From Dastarcus helophoroides (lineage: Eukaryota > Arthropoda > Insecta > Coleoptera > Bothrideridae): 64,000 bases of DNA. The stretch is from contig CM053331.1 in the NCBI GenBank assembly GCA_028583605.1, positions 5,986,508-6,050,507 of the forward strand, written 5' to 3'. A model generated the notes under the pieces. That model was given only the letters and a program-made list of their open reading frames with translations, did no database searches and had not been told where the DNA came from. Numbering within the stretch: position 1 is the stretch's first letter; each line of letters begins with the position of its first letter. This document shows positions 51,720 through 63,119 of the stretch, piece by piece. A program made the translations under genes and the position numbers.

Positions 51720-54700
51720 AAATTTCGAGAAAAAAAATCGAAATTTCCAGATAAAAGTTGAAATTTTGGGAAAAAAGTCGAAATTTCGTGACTAAATTTA
51801 CGCCTTTGAAATTTTTATTTCAAAAAAAGAAAATAATTTCTTCCTAGGACATGTATTAATGCGTGGCAGCATTAACGTTTCTTTTTATTCATTTTTTCTC
51901 GAAATTTCGACATTTTTTCTTGAAATTGCGATTTTTTTCGAAATCTCGACTTTTTTTCTCAAATTTCGACTTTTTTCTCAATTTTCGACTTTTTTCTCAA
52001 AATATTTCAAAATTTCGACTTTTTCTCGAAATGTCGACTTTTTTTCTCAAACTTTCGACTTTTTTCTCGAAATTGCAACCTTTTCCGCGAAATTTCTTTT
52101 TTTTTTCTCAAATTTCATCTTTTTTCTCGAAATTTTGACCTTAATATCGAAATTTGCACATTTTTCTGGAAATTTCGACGTTAAAGTCAAAATTTCGACT
52201 TTTTGTTCGAAATTCGACTTTTTTTCTCGAAATTTCGATTTTTTTCCAAATCTCGACTTTTTTCTCAAATTTCGACTCTTAACTCAAAATATTTCAAAAT
52301 TTCGACTTTTTTCGAAATTTCGACGTTTTTCTCAAATTTCGACTTTTTTCTCGAAATTTCTACCTTAATCTGAAAAGTTCGACTTTTTTCTCGAAATTTC
52401 GTTTTTTTTCTCTCAATTTACGACTTTTTTCTCAAATACCGACTTTTTTCTCGAAATTTTGACCTTAATATCGAAATTTCGACATTTTTCTCGAAATTTC
52501 GATTTTAAACTCAAAATTTTAATTATTTTCTACAAATTTCGACTTTTTTCTCAAAATTTTTCAAAATTTCGATTTAAAACTCAAAATTTCGACCTTTTTC
52601 TTGAAATTTCAACTTTTTTTTCGAAATTATTTTACCAATTCGATCAAATTTATCTGAACATTTGGAGTTTTTTAAATTCGTTTTGCTCTCGAAATTTTAA
52701 ATTTATTCTCAAAATTTAACTTTCTCTGGAAAAATGCAAATTTTTTTCTTTTGCTTTGAAAAACTTCGGCTTTTTAAACGTTCGACGATTTTTTGTAAGC
52801 TTTCAATTTTTTTACAATTGATCTTTTCGAAATTTTCGGAAAAGTCGAAAGTTTGAAAAGAGGCGAAATTTTAAAAGTCGAAACTTTGAAAAAAGTCGAA
52901 ATTCCAGAAAGAGGCTAAATTTAAAAAGACGGAAATTAAAAAAAAATGATATCTGTGAAATCTCCTAACAACTTAAATTTTTGAAAAGCCCAAATTCCGA
53001 AAAAAAAAGACAAAATTATAAAAAATTTCGAAATTTTTGTTAATTAAAACGTTGAGAAATAAGTTAAAAAGTCACAAATCTCAAAAATCACAATTTAAGA
53101 AAAGTCGAAGTTTTCAGAAGAAAGTTAAAATTTTTAAGAGAAAGTCAATATATTTGAAAAAAATGGACAATATGAAAAAACTTCAAATTTTCGAAATAAA
53201 TCAAAAACTTTAAAATGCAACGAAATTTTTGCAAAATAATCCAAAATCTTAGCAAAAACCGATTTAATAAAGTCAAAATTTCGACTTTTTTTCGAAATTT
53301 CGACTTTTTTTTCAAAATTTCGACCTTTTTCTCGAAATCTCCACTTTTTATCAAATTTCGATTTTTTTTCTCGAAAATTTCGACATTTTTTTATCAATAT
53401 CGACTTTTTTCTCGAAATTTTGACTTTGATATCGGAATTTCGACATTTTTACTTAAATTTCGACTTTTTTCTCAAATTTCGACTTTTTTCTCGGAATTAC
53501 CACTTAACGTTTTTCTCAAATTTCTACTCTTCTCGAAATTTCGAGCTTATAAGGTCATAGTTTCGACTTTTTCTCAAATTTCGACTTTTTTCTAGAAATT
53601 TTGATCTTAATCACGAAATTTCGATGTAGAACTCGAAATTTCGATTTTTTTTCTCCAAATTTCAACTTTAACCTCGAAATTTCTAAAAAAAAAAAACTAA
53701 AATTTACTGATTAAAAATAGCAATTATTAAACGCACCCTACTACCAACTGTCAAGATTGTTGGGGAAGAAGAGTAGTGGGATGTAACTGTCATCTGCCTA
53801 ATTTAACCATAGAGTGTGCTTATTATAGAGCGACTTATTCTCGAAATTTCGAAAAAAAATTCGATACAAAAGTCGAAAATCCAAGATTAAAGTCAAAATT
53901 TCGACATTAATCTCGGAATTTTAGGAAAAAAGTAAAAATTTTAGGAAAAAAGCCGAATTTTCGAAAAAAAAAGTAGAAATTTTGAGTGTAAAGACGAAAT
54001 TTCGAGTTTAAAGCAGAAATTTCGAATTAAATCCGAAATTTCATTGTTTTAAAACAATGTCCTTTTTACGCTTTTGTAAAATGTCGACTTTGAACTCCAA
54101 ATTTCAACTTTTTTCTCGAAAATTCTACTTTAACTTTGAAATTTCGAGAAAAAGGTCGAAATTTTGGGTAGTAAAAAATTGAATTTACTGAACGTATTCT
54201 ACTGCTAAGTGTCAACATTAAATTGTAAAAGAGTTGGTGCTTAGAATATAGTCTTATATTCTAAGGGTTGGTGCGTCTTAACTTTCATCTGCCTAACTCA
54301 ACCATAGAATAAGAAATTTCGACTTATATTGAAATTTCGTGAAAAAAAGTTTAATTTCGACTTTATCTATGACATTTTTTCAAAAAAGTCGAAATTTGGA
54401 AAATAAAGTAGAAATTTCCACTTTAATCTCGTAATTTCCAGTTTAAACTTCATATTTCTAAATATATTTTTATAAATTAATGCCCAAAAAATACATAAAT
54501 AAAAAACAAAGCAGAAAATAAATATGTATCGGATTTTTCTAATTAGGAATAAATAATTAAAATAAAAATATTAGTCTTTAAAATCCAAGAAAAAACTTTC
54601 AAAATTAAACTACGCCAATGCATCATTATTATTCAATTTTTCTTTTATTAGAAATGTTTAAAAATTTCACCAACAAGGCGATTAATCGGAAATCGATAAT

Positions 54701-54780
54701 TTAGCACCCAATTTTATCGGGAATCGAAATTTTTGGTCGATCCAAAAATCGATTATTTTAAAAAGGAATCGACATCCCTA
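51720..54780. mobile_element. Family C satellite-filled element, incomplete second copy
   Basis: The right end AATCGACATCCCTA (ending at 54780) and the block 53280-54780 match the family C copy in CFAP91 intron 3. Shared landmarks are ACCAACTGTCAAGATTGTTG, TAGAGTGTGCTTATTATAGA and GTCTTATATTCTAAGG. TGGCAGCATTAACGTTTC at about 51867 matches 16874. No left TIR is found, and the central part (52700-53270) is of the A-rich type. Confidence 0.75.
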
Positions 54781-55047
54781 CTGAGAATGATTTCGGAACG
54801 ACTCTATCCCAGATGTTATCAAAACTATTTTCACTAAAAACTATATTTCTCTATGGTTTCACGTAATGTGGAAATTTGACAGCATTTGACCTACTAAAGA
54901 ATTGGCCTACTAGATGTTTTTATTGTACGTGTATAGTACGAGAATTCGAAAATAACAGAAATAGTTTTATAATTATTTTTTCACTTAACTCAGGTTTAAA
55001 GACAGTGTATTGAAGGTGTATTTAGTACATCTAGTTGTAGCTTTAGA
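54781..55047. other. Intergenic sequence, unassigned
   Basis: AT-rich DNA without recognised features. Confidence 0.4.
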
Positions 55048-55237
55048 TCACAAAACACAAGCGGCTAGCCGACACTGTTTTGATATTGCAATGGCGAAAT
55101 GTCGCGAGCGAAATCGGAGTAACCCGAACAAACCACATATACGTTTGCGTGCATTTCTGCCATATAAGTATTACATATATGATTTCTGCACAACTGCCAT
55201 TTCAACATTCAAAATAGTTTAGGGTAGTTCTTTTAAA

Positions 55238-55387
55238 ATGTCTGGAAGTCAGACTAAGTGTTCTGTGTGCGGAAAACAATATAAATTTACGTATAATTTG
55301 GCAGTGCATGCACAGAAACATCACACTCTCCATGTAACAACTGTCAATGATTTCGTTTTTATAATATTTTTCCGGCATTCTTCCTAA
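55238..55387 (+). CDS. Small ORF with one C2H2 zinc finger
   Basis: A 49-codon frame begins MSGSQTKCSVCGKQYKFTY and contains HAQKHH, giving Cys-x2-Cys-x12-His-x4-His, a standard C2H2 spacing. A GTAAC after the finger (CTCCATGTAAC) could be a splice donor, so this may be a captured exon rather than a complete gene. Expression is unknown. Confidence 0.5.
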   Translation: MSGSQTKCSVCGKQYKFTYNLAVHAQKHHTLHVTTVNDFVFIIFFRHSS

Positions 55388-55389
55388 CT

Positions 55390-56070
55390 CCTGCGCGGCA
55401 GAAAAAATTCCGATATTTGAGAATAAAAGTATTATTTTAAAAGCAAGGGAATTCAACTTTCAACCCAAAATATTCAGTTACTCTAAAATTCATACTTTCT
55501 AAAAAATTCTTTGTTAAACTTGCCGATCTTTATTCTTAAATTTTTAGTTTTCCAATTTTTACCCCAAAACTTGAAATGGTTTAAAATTTATAAAAATATA
55601 TATTTTATGAGTTTACCGTTTCAAAATATTGAAATTTTTCTTAAAGTTTATATTTTTAATTTTCCATTTAAAGATTTTGATCGAAGTTTTGATATTAATT
55701 TATTTAGAAAATTTTGTTAAATATGATGAAAAAAAGAAAATCCCATATGACGTTTATAAGAAAATTAAAGTTGCCATAATTTTCTCAGAAATTATTCAAC
55801 AAGAAAAATAACTAATTAACCTCGCCTAAAGCTTTTAGGAAACCAAGCAAAAATGATTTTAAATTTTTTTCAATCGAACTACAAATAAAAAAGTTACAGC
55901 AGATATTAAAAAATGACATTGTTCACTTTTTTCTTAGGTAAGTCATAAAAATGCTAATATTATATTTTATCCACACTAACTTTGCATGTTTTCCGTTGAT
56001 TTTTTTTTAAAATTACATTTGTTCTCACTAATTGCTGATGCACTGCAGCTGCAAAATTAATGTTTGTTTC
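55390..56070. other. Interior of foldback-like element, AT-rich
   Basis: No gene is seen. Short open frames here are rich in Phe, Ile and Lys from base composition. Confidence 0.4.
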
Positions 56071-56159
56071 TGCTTACTCCGATTTCGCTCGCGACCTTTC
56101 GCCGTTGCAATATCAAAACAGTGTCGGCTAGCCGCATGTCACAAAACACATGTACGAGT

Positions 56160-56605
56160 AAGATTGTTGCGAAACTGTGATCTATACAATTTTGTGGTTC
56201 CGGTAACCTTTAATTTTAGATTGTTACCTTTTTTTTTTCAATTTATTTAACATTTCTTCGGCCCAGTTTGGAAATATTTAAATTTTTATGGTTTGTTGAC
56301 AATTTTCTAAACAATTTTTGAAATGCGACTACGTGATATTTAAATTTATTAAGAACGTCACTTCATGACAGTTTACAAATTAAGAGGTTAGTTTATTTTA
56401 CATAGAATATGAATAATGAAAAATAGGAGACCAAAAATTAGATATGGAAAAAAAAAATAAAAATTTTTGTTTTTTTGATAAATTAGGAAAATATAAAAAA
56501 ATACACAAAAAAGGTTGTAGCACTGGACATCGATGTTTCGCTCTCATTTGAGCTCGTTACCTTTTCCCGCTCTTCGTAAATAGTGACAGTTTGACTCTGT
56601 TGGTT
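56160..56605. other. Intergenic AT-rich sequence
   Basis: No gene or clear repeat is recognised. Confidence 0.4.
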
Positions 56606-56699
56606 TCTCAGCACCCAATTTTATCAGGAATCGATACTTTTGCTCACGATTCGAATCGATCCAAAAATCGATTATTTTAAAAAGGAATCGACATCCCTA
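56606..56699. mobile_element. Family C right-end fragment upstream of FAM234-like gene
   Basis: CAGCACCCAATTTTATCAGG to GGAATCGACATCCCTA matches the last 95 bp of the other two family C copies. The rest of the element is missing. Confidence 0.85.
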
Positions 56700-56907
56700 A
56701 AATGCGGTAATTTTAACCGCGTATGTACGAAATTTAATCTTGAAAGATATGGCAACACGGCATACATGTCAAAAGTTGACATTTGTAATATGTTTTATGT
56801 CAAAATTTGTTTATAATCTCAATCGTTTTGTTGATCAATAAACAAAACTTTAACATTCGGTCGGTTGTAATGTAGCGTCAGTTCCCCGTCTTTGGTCATT
56901 TCGCACA
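56700..56907 (+). promoter_or_regulatory. FAM234-like gene upstream region
   Basis: The region contains GGTAATTTTAACCGCGTATG and ATATGGCAACACGGC. The latter is close to the insect core-promoter motif 1 (YGGTCACACTR). About 65 bp resemble the reverse complement of 16933-17000 inside the family C element. A likely start region near TTCGGTCGGTTG (about 56855) is a guess. Confidence 0.45.
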
Positions 56908-58500
56908 ATGTTAAATGGTACGAAACTTTACGCCCCCTTGCCCCAATCGATAAGCGACTCCGAAGACTCGGAGAAAGAGCTCCAAATGAATTCATTACAC
57001 AGCCCAATGAAGAACTCAAACACTACCTTGAATCAAAGATTGAATTTCACGCCGCCCTACGAGTTACCAAAGGTCAAACATGTTAAAAAAAGGATGTCTC
57101 CACTTCGGAAAGTGGCATTTGCCGTTTCCGTCGTTATGTGCTTTCTTCCTATCATCGTTTTCCTTTGGATTATACCATGCAACGTGAACACTTGTCCGGT
57201 GGAGTTGACGAATTGGGAAAATCAGCAGGAGGAAGTGGAAATAAAAGGGGTTATTAATTTAATCCGAGGAAGAGTTTTTAATAGTTATAATCTGGCGTTG
57301 ATGTACAAAGGTAATGTAAACTCGTCTGAGGTTCAAAAGCATGGTATAATTTCCTTTAACGGTAATAATGGGGAAGTATCCTGGTACATTAGACAGGAAA
57401 GTGTTCCACTTAAATTAGATTGCAACCTAATAGATCTTAATCAGAATGGGATACTAGACTGTTTGTTACTCGATGAGAAAGGTTTGAAAGGTATCGAGGC
57501 TGCGTCTGGGATTATCATTTGGCACGCGCACAGTTACGAAGAAAAAGCTATTATAAATAAGCTGCAATTCCCTGTTAAAATAGCGGATCTTAATGGAGAT
57601 GGGGTCGATGAATTACTATGTGTATATCAAAATAAATATTTGCTGATAATTAGCGGCAAAAACGGCAAAGCTTTAAACAACATCATGATCGATAACTGCA
57701 ATAGTGTCGATTCATTGAAAGTCGCTGATAAAAACATTCAATATGTCTGTGTTAATGAAACAATTCAATTAAAGATGGAGTTGTCTCTTTCTGACTTGGA
57801 AAAAAGATTCTGGAATAATAGTCACATTGTCCAATTTAAAACAGCAAATGAGACAAATGATCGAGAATTGTACAGAATTGATGACAAAGAGTTGATTGTC
57901 CAAAATGAAGGGTCGTTTCCAAATTGTAGGTCAACGTTAACTTTGTATAACGCCAAACTTGGAGAAAAAATGCACTCTTGGTCATACATCAACTCGTACA
58001 TTATGAAACCAGTTAAATTTTCCTTTGAATCGTCTAGAATAAACAAATTTTCCTTACGGGGACATATCAGTGGTTTCATTGTTAAGATATGGCATTGGCC
58101 CAGCAATCAAGTTAAAAGATTTGCCAGATTTATTAATAAAAGGGCGGATAAAACTGTAAATCCGGATAACTATCATATAAACTTTGTGACTGAACGAATT
58201 GTACTGATTACCGTTAATGAGACTTCTTACAATGAGATAAATGTGAGTTTAGCGGATATTAAGCAGCTGTGCTTCAAATTACATGGTGGTAAAGAATGTC
58301 AGCCCGATTTAAAAAATCAAGAGGACTCGTTACTAATTGCTGACTTGGATAGCGATGGCACTCAAGAATTAATAAGTTACTCGAGCAGTTTTTATCCTCA
58401 TGAAGTTGCAAATCGGTCTGAGAAAATCTGGAAATTAATTTCCACAGTTAAGGTTATAAAACTAGAGGCGGAGCTACCAAAATTATATGAAGTGAATTAG
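56908..58500 (+). CDS. FAM234-like (ITFG3-type) single-pass membrane protein
   Basis: This is an intronless frame of 530 residues. The first 67 residues are cytosolic-like and polar. A single membrane segment spans about residues 68-90 (VAFAVSVVMCFLPIIVFLWI). It is followed by a long extracellular or lumenal part with Cys pairs and several N-glycosylation sites (NETS, NSSE, NRSE). DLNQNGILD (about 176-184), DLNGDGVDE (about 227-235) and a later DLDSDGTQE are FG-GAP-type calcium-loop repeats. This layout and length match animal FAM234A/B proteins, whose biochemical role is not settled. I chose the first ATG because it is the only one that keeps the full polar N-terminus. No operon or partner is implied by the neighbours. 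Confidence 0.8.
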   Translation: MLNGTKLYAPLPQSISDSEDSEKELQMNSLHSPMKNSNTTLNQRLNFTPPYELPKVKHVKKRMSPLRKVAFAVSVVMCFLPIIVFLWIIPCNVNTCPVELTNWENQQEEVEIKGVINLIRGRVFNSYNLALMYKGNVNSSEVQKHGIISFNGNNGEVSWYIRQESVPLKLDCNLIDLNQNGILDCLLLDEKGLKGIEAASGIIIWHAHSYEEKAIINKLQFPVKIADLNGDGVDELLCVYQNKYLLIISGKNGKALNNIMIDNCNSVDSLKVADKNIQYVCVNETIQLKMELSLSDLEKRFWNNSHIVQFKTANETNDRELYRIDDKELIVQNEGSFPNCRSTLTLYNAKLGEKMHSWSYINSYIMKPVKFSFESSRINKFSLRGHISGFIVKIWHWPSNQVKRFARFINKRADKTVNPDNYHINFVTERIVLITVNETSYNEINVSLADIKQLCFKLHGGKECQPDLKNQEDSLLIADLDSDGTQELISYSSSFYPHEVANRSEKIWKLISTVKVIKLEAELPKLYEVN

Positions 58501-59275
58501 GTTATTAAAATATCTGTAACAACAACAAAGACTTTTACATGTATAATTTTTTCACACATTTTTTTTACATCTGTAGGTGTTGTATAATTATTACTAAATA
58601 TGCTAATTTTATTTTATTGTACTACTCAAAATAATTTCATTCTAGTCATTTTGTGATACTTTTGCTTCATATTATTAAAACAAAACAGTTTTGTTGAAGG
58701 TTGTTTCTATATTATTATTGTGTGTGCTTATTTGGATAGTTCCTGTTAGGTGTTTTCTGATAAATTGTTACTTATTAAATTGGTTTTAGTAATTGTTATT
58801 AAATAGTCTTAGTTTTTTTATCATTTTTAAAAAACTTCAATTTCATTTTGGTCATTTTATGACATGTCGATTAAATGTTCTCGAATGAAATAGTTAAATA
58901 CACATTGCAGAATATTTGACATTATTTGTTAATTTTAACATTTACATAATATACATAAACGCATGTCACCCTGAGGGAGTTTGTATTTAAGGGAAGTTGC
59001 TATGCACCCCATGATATAAGAGTTGAAGTTACCTCACTACAGTTAGCTTCGACCTTCAAGTTACATGGTACTTCTGGTTGCATTTTATAGCACTTGTACT
59101 TTAAATCATGTGTTTATTATTGTATTTTTGTAACTTACTTGAATTGCGCTTTTTCCTTACAAATTCTAGTCATGATGTGATTTCTTTATCAAATATTTAC
59201 TGTAACAATTTACTTCTTAAAGTATTTGTTATTATCTTAAAAGCATTTTCAATAAAGTTTTGCAGACATTGTATT
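58501..59275 (+). other. FAM234-like gene 3' UTR (presumed)
   Basis: AT-rich sequence without repeats runs to AATAAA at 59251-59256, the best polyadenylation signal. Alternative shorter ends are possible. Confidence 0.5.
59251..59256 (+). terminator. Polyadenylation signal AATAAA
   Basis: TTTTCAATAAAGTTTTGCAG lies about 750 bp after the FAM234-like stop. Confidence 0.5.
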
Positions 59276-59970
59276 TTTCTTTAACAAAGTTGCCAAAAAA
59301 AGAATTTCCCTCGATTATGGATTCTGTAAGTTTTTTTAAAGATGCTTAATGTAGAAACTTTTTTTTAAAACAGATGGGGCAATAGCTACTGGGCATAAAG
59401 AAGGTGCACACAAGGAAGGGGGAATAAAAATTCTAATTTATGTATAGTTTTTTAGAAAATTCAACCTTTTTTTATTTTAACTTGTAATTGTTTTCAAGTT
59501 TGAACACTATTTTTTTTTAATATTTGACATGATACAAAACTTACTTACAAGGAAAGGTATGGATATGTTTTAGAGGACCAAAATCTAAGACACGTATTTT
59601 TTTTTTGTCGGCTGATAAACGGTTTTAAGGGTAGTTTTACCCCCTCAAAGTTGAGGCAAAAAGTGCAGATTTTGTTGTTTCTCACATACCAAAAATGATA
59701 TTTGAATTGTTTCTTTTTCCAAAAGTTCTGTTTTGACGAGAAATAAAAGAAAAAAAAAATTTCCAAATTTTCTCACCCCCCTCCTGGGAGCAAACTACCT
59801 CATTTAGAAGTTTTTTAATTATAAAAATGATAATTACGACAGCAAAATTTTGAAAAAATTATATGTTACTAGCAGACCTGGCAAACGTTTTGCCAAAATC
59901 AGGAGTTGATCATATAAGGGTGAAAATTTAGAATTGTACGTTATTTCTAGGAAATATTTTTAAAAATAAC
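59276..59970. other. Intergenic AT-rich sequence
   Basis: No gene is seen. ACCTGGCAAACGTTTTGCCA near 59876 forms a short palindrome of the sort seen at transposon remnants. Confidence 0.4.
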
Positions 59971-60229
59971 TGTTATCAACCATGGCAACCGAGGGTACTC
60001 GCACAAGGTCAGCGATCTCAAGGGTCGAGTGCGACAGGAATGCTGAGGGAAAAAGTGCTTGCGATGAACCGAAATGCGGCGGCTGGGTTGAGGCATTCAT
60101 TCGGGGTGATTCATTGGAGACGTATGGGCGCGACTAGCTAACGTTAACATTAATGGTTAAATGTATAGATTTTACTTTGTCTTTTCAAATGTTACAGTTT
60201 GATATTTTTGTAATAAACGGTTGTTTACA
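59971..60229 (+). mobile_element. Copia-like LTR, copy 1
   Basis: 259 bp from TGTTATCAACC to GGTTGTTTACA, with AATAAA near the end. It is the same length as, and about 93-95% similar by eye to, the copy at 61074. TAAC lies on both sides (or ATAAC if the end is one base earlier), so this may be a solo LTR with its own target duplication. Confidence 0.75.
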
Positions 60230-60337
60230 TAACTAACATTATCTCGTAAGTGTGTGGGGATGTAATTATAACTGAAAGACCTTGACCTGATTCCCCGTTA
60301 CCTGTTAAAACCATGGTAGGCACAGTACCTACCATCA

Positions 60338-60361
60338 ATTATTATTATTGTTATTATTATT
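60338..60361. repeat. (ATT)n microsatellite
   Basis: A short imperfect run of ATT/TTA units. An 8-bp hairpin (ATGGTAGG, CCTACCAT) precedes it at about 60313-60335. Confidence 0.8.
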
Positions 60362-60420
60362 TGACTTACCTTTCACAATAATAAAACACGTATATTTATT
60401 AAACACGTAAAATTTTCTCT

Positions 60421-61073
60421 TTTAATGGAAATGGGTTTAACAACTGGAAATTCCGCATGGAAACTCTGTTAGAGGAGCTTGACCTGATAAGTTTAACTAA
60501 TAAGTCCTACTTGGAAAAGGTAAAATTCGAAGATGGTGAATCGGTTGAAGTGAAAGCACAGAAGGAAAGAATACTGGAAGATTGGGGAAGAAAGATAAGA
60601 AATGCAAATCTCAAATTGTACAAAGGATTGCAGACAACCATTTATAATATGTTAAAGATGCAAGAACAGCTTTTGAGATGTGGGGAACGTTATGTAAAAC
60701 ATTTCAAAGAAGTGGTATCGCAAGTCAATTACTGCTTCGAAAATCCCTGCCTTCCATGAAATGCAATCCAACAAAGCAAACAATGGAAGCTCACTTTCTA
60801 AAATTTGATAAAATTGTCAGAGAACTTAGGTCTACAGGTGCCACGTTGGAAGAAAATGATGTAGTATGTCTTTTATTATTAACAATGTCATCAGAATATG
60901 ACACAGTAGTGATAGCTCTGGAAACGCTATCTGCCGAATTTCTGACTTTGTCATTTGTGAAAAATCGCTTGCTAGAGGAAGAAATGAAACGACAAGGTGC
61001 AAGACCGAAAACCCGAAATGAAGGCATGGAAAACACGGTTTTTGGAGCTTATTCAGGAAAGAATTCTAACAAA
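60421..61073 (+). pseudogene. Copia-type Gag fragment
   Basis: FNNWKFRMETLLEE at the start is the usual opening of copia Gag (UBN2 domain). It is followed by LYKGLQTTIYNML and, after a frameshift near 60740, by HFLKFDKIVRELRSTGA and LLLTMSSEYDTVVIALE. The expected zinc knuckle is missing because the frame runs straight into an LTR at 61074. Confidence 0.85.
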
Positions 61074-61332
61074 TGTTATCAACCATGGCAACCGAGGGTA
61101 CTCGTACAAGGTCAGCGATCTCAGGGGTCGAGTGCGACAGGAATGCTGAGGGGAAAAATGCTTGCGATGGACCGAAATGCGGCTGCTGGGTTGAGAGATT
61201 CATTCGGGGTGATTCATGGGAGACATATGGGCGCGGCTAGCTAACGTTAACATTGATGGTTAAATGTATAGATTTTACTTTGTCTTTTCAAATGTTACAG
61301 TTTGATATTTTTGTAATAAACGGTTGTTTACA
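61074..61332 (+). mobile_element. Copia-like LTR, copy 2
   Basis: The same 259-bp unit as copy 1. It is joined at its left to the gag fragment. It is followed by TCAGAAGTGGGATCGG, which looks like a copia leader or primer-binding region. Copy 2 may therefore be a 5' LTR of a second, truncated element. Confidence 0.75.
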
Positions 61333-62725
61333 TCAGAAGTGGGATCGGATTGGTGTATTTTTGAGTTTTTAGTGAAAAAGGTGCAAAAATATACCAGAGA
61401 ACGCGCCCCAAAGTAAAAGAAGTACTGAGGACTCGGCATGAATCCAGAAGACATCGGCGATGGCAGGGGAGCTCTCGAGAGAGCTGAGGAAGCCATAAAC
61501 AGAGGTGAAGACAGGAGGGTGTAAGGTCAAGTTATACATCCCCAAGAACCTCAAGTGTGGTAATAATCGCCAGCAGGGTGCAGGAGAGCAGTGAGTCGAT
61601 AACCAAATTAAATGCTTTTAGTAATGTTCTGCGTTGCGTCAGATGATTGATAAAATCGTAAATGCAAAAAAATCCAAAGTTATTTTAAATTTAGCAGTCA
61701 ATCACAAATAATCTAAACGTAAACGAAGTAAACAAAGAAACGCATGCTCCTCTAAATAAAAGTATTTGTGACTCAACTTTACCCATAAACGAGTACGTGA
61801 CCGTCAAAATAATGGTAACGGAGTAGAAGAGTAGAGCTCCCATCATAAACAAGAGCGTTTTGAACGTTGAAAATCTGTTAGAACTTTAGGACTTAAATTA
61901 AATGATGTTTATTATAAAAAAAGTAGACGGGTTATTGCGCTTTGACGATTACTCAACAAAGGGTTTTAAATTTAACGAAACAAATCCAGACATTGATATT
62001 AATAAAATAGAACAGCAATTCAAATACTTTTACAACGTTTAAATCTGTATAAAGGGTTATTCCCCAAAAAAAAAGGTCTTTGCTATCGAACTTGTAACGA
62101 ACTAATGAACATACACAACTAATATCAATACAATTCATCTTTTATCCAAGAAAAAGGACTGCCATTTAGGTGATGTCATTAGTCAGCTATCAGGTTATGG
62201 AACGATCTGTTAAAGATTCGAGTTATGATGTTTACGATTGCGACAAAAACAGAACATTGATATTATGGGTTTTTAAGGTAATTAGTTTGATCTGAAAAAG
62301 GCCATTACGTATTCACATTTATTTTTACGAGAACATTGTTAGATTTTGGGTCCATAAATTAATCTGCTGTGCGAATCGTCCATTTTATTAATAGGTGTAC
62401 CTTTACTATGATATTGCTTAGTAGTTATTGAGATTATTTTAAAGAATTAATTCCTACAATAAACATAATCTAACTCTCACATTATTGAAATACATATATT
62501 TGAAGTGGTAACTTTTGCGAACCAAGGTTGAAATATTGGAGTATGAGGTATCTGATTCGACGATAAAAGGGATATAATTTATCCCTTTTAGCAGTAGAAA
62601 ACACCTGGAGATGTTCATCAAGTTAAATACTATTTGGATTTAATCGAGTATTTTAGAAAATGTACACCCTGTTATTCAGAACAAAGTAAACCATAAAGTG
62701 TATTAAGACACAAAAATATTACGTT
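61333..62725. other. Decayed retroelement or intergenic sequence
   Basis: The first 200 bp look like a retrotransposon leader with a short frame MNPEDIGDGRGALERAEE (from 61439). The rest is AT-rich without a recognisable gene. It may be decayed gag or protease of the Gypsy-like element that follows. Confidence 0.35.
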
Positions 62726-62726
62726 G

Positions 62727-62904
62727 ATATGGAGAGACCATTTCTTTGAATTAGAAACTGTAGCAATTGTGTTATTAGTTAACAGATTTCGACAGTACTT
62801 ACTCGGAAGGCCCTTCACAGTAATCACTGATTGTGCTGTAGTAACAAATACTTCCAAAAAGGTAGAATTAAATCAGAGAATCGGCTGGTGGGTTTGGAAT
62901 TGAG
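62727..62904 (+). pseudogene. Gypsy-like RNase H fragment
   Basis: FELETVAIVLLVNRFRQYLL and GRPFTVITDC match the RNase H region of Ty3/Gypsy pol. A stop follows WWVWN. This is a degraded retroelement piece only. Confidence 0.75.
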
Positions 62905-63119
62905 CGAATACCAGTAGTATGGTATTAGACATAGACCTGTCAGCAAATGCGTTATGTCGATGCTAGCGGTTGTACAAGCGACTACACTCATAATGTATGA
63001 ATTGAAGAGTATAGAGGTAAAAAAAAAAAATCACAAATCATGGTCCTCATTGGCTTGTATTTAAACGAGCCCGTTTTCAAATTGTTCAACTAAATCTTGA
63101 AGATCTTATTCTTTTTGCA

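Larger units (their letters stand above)
55048..56150. mobile_element. Foldback-like element with 62-bp inverted arms
   Basis: The arm 55061-55122 (GCGGCTAGCCGACACTG to GAAATCGGAGTAA) is inverted at 56074-56135 with only two mismatches seen. The direct repeat TCACAAAACACA lies just outside each arm (55048-55059 and 56139-56150) and may be a 12-bp target duplication. The interior holds a small zinc-finger ORF and AT-rich sequence. I do not recognise the superfamily. Confidence 0.75.

Noticed and set aside
51859..53595. Similar repetitive open frames in the second satellite block
   Set aside because: Same artefact as in the first block; paralogous repeat DNA, not genes.
60310..60336. tRNA or small RNA hairpin at ATGGTAGG and CCTACCAT
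   Set aside because: Only an 8-bp stem with a 7-base loop and no other conserved structure.
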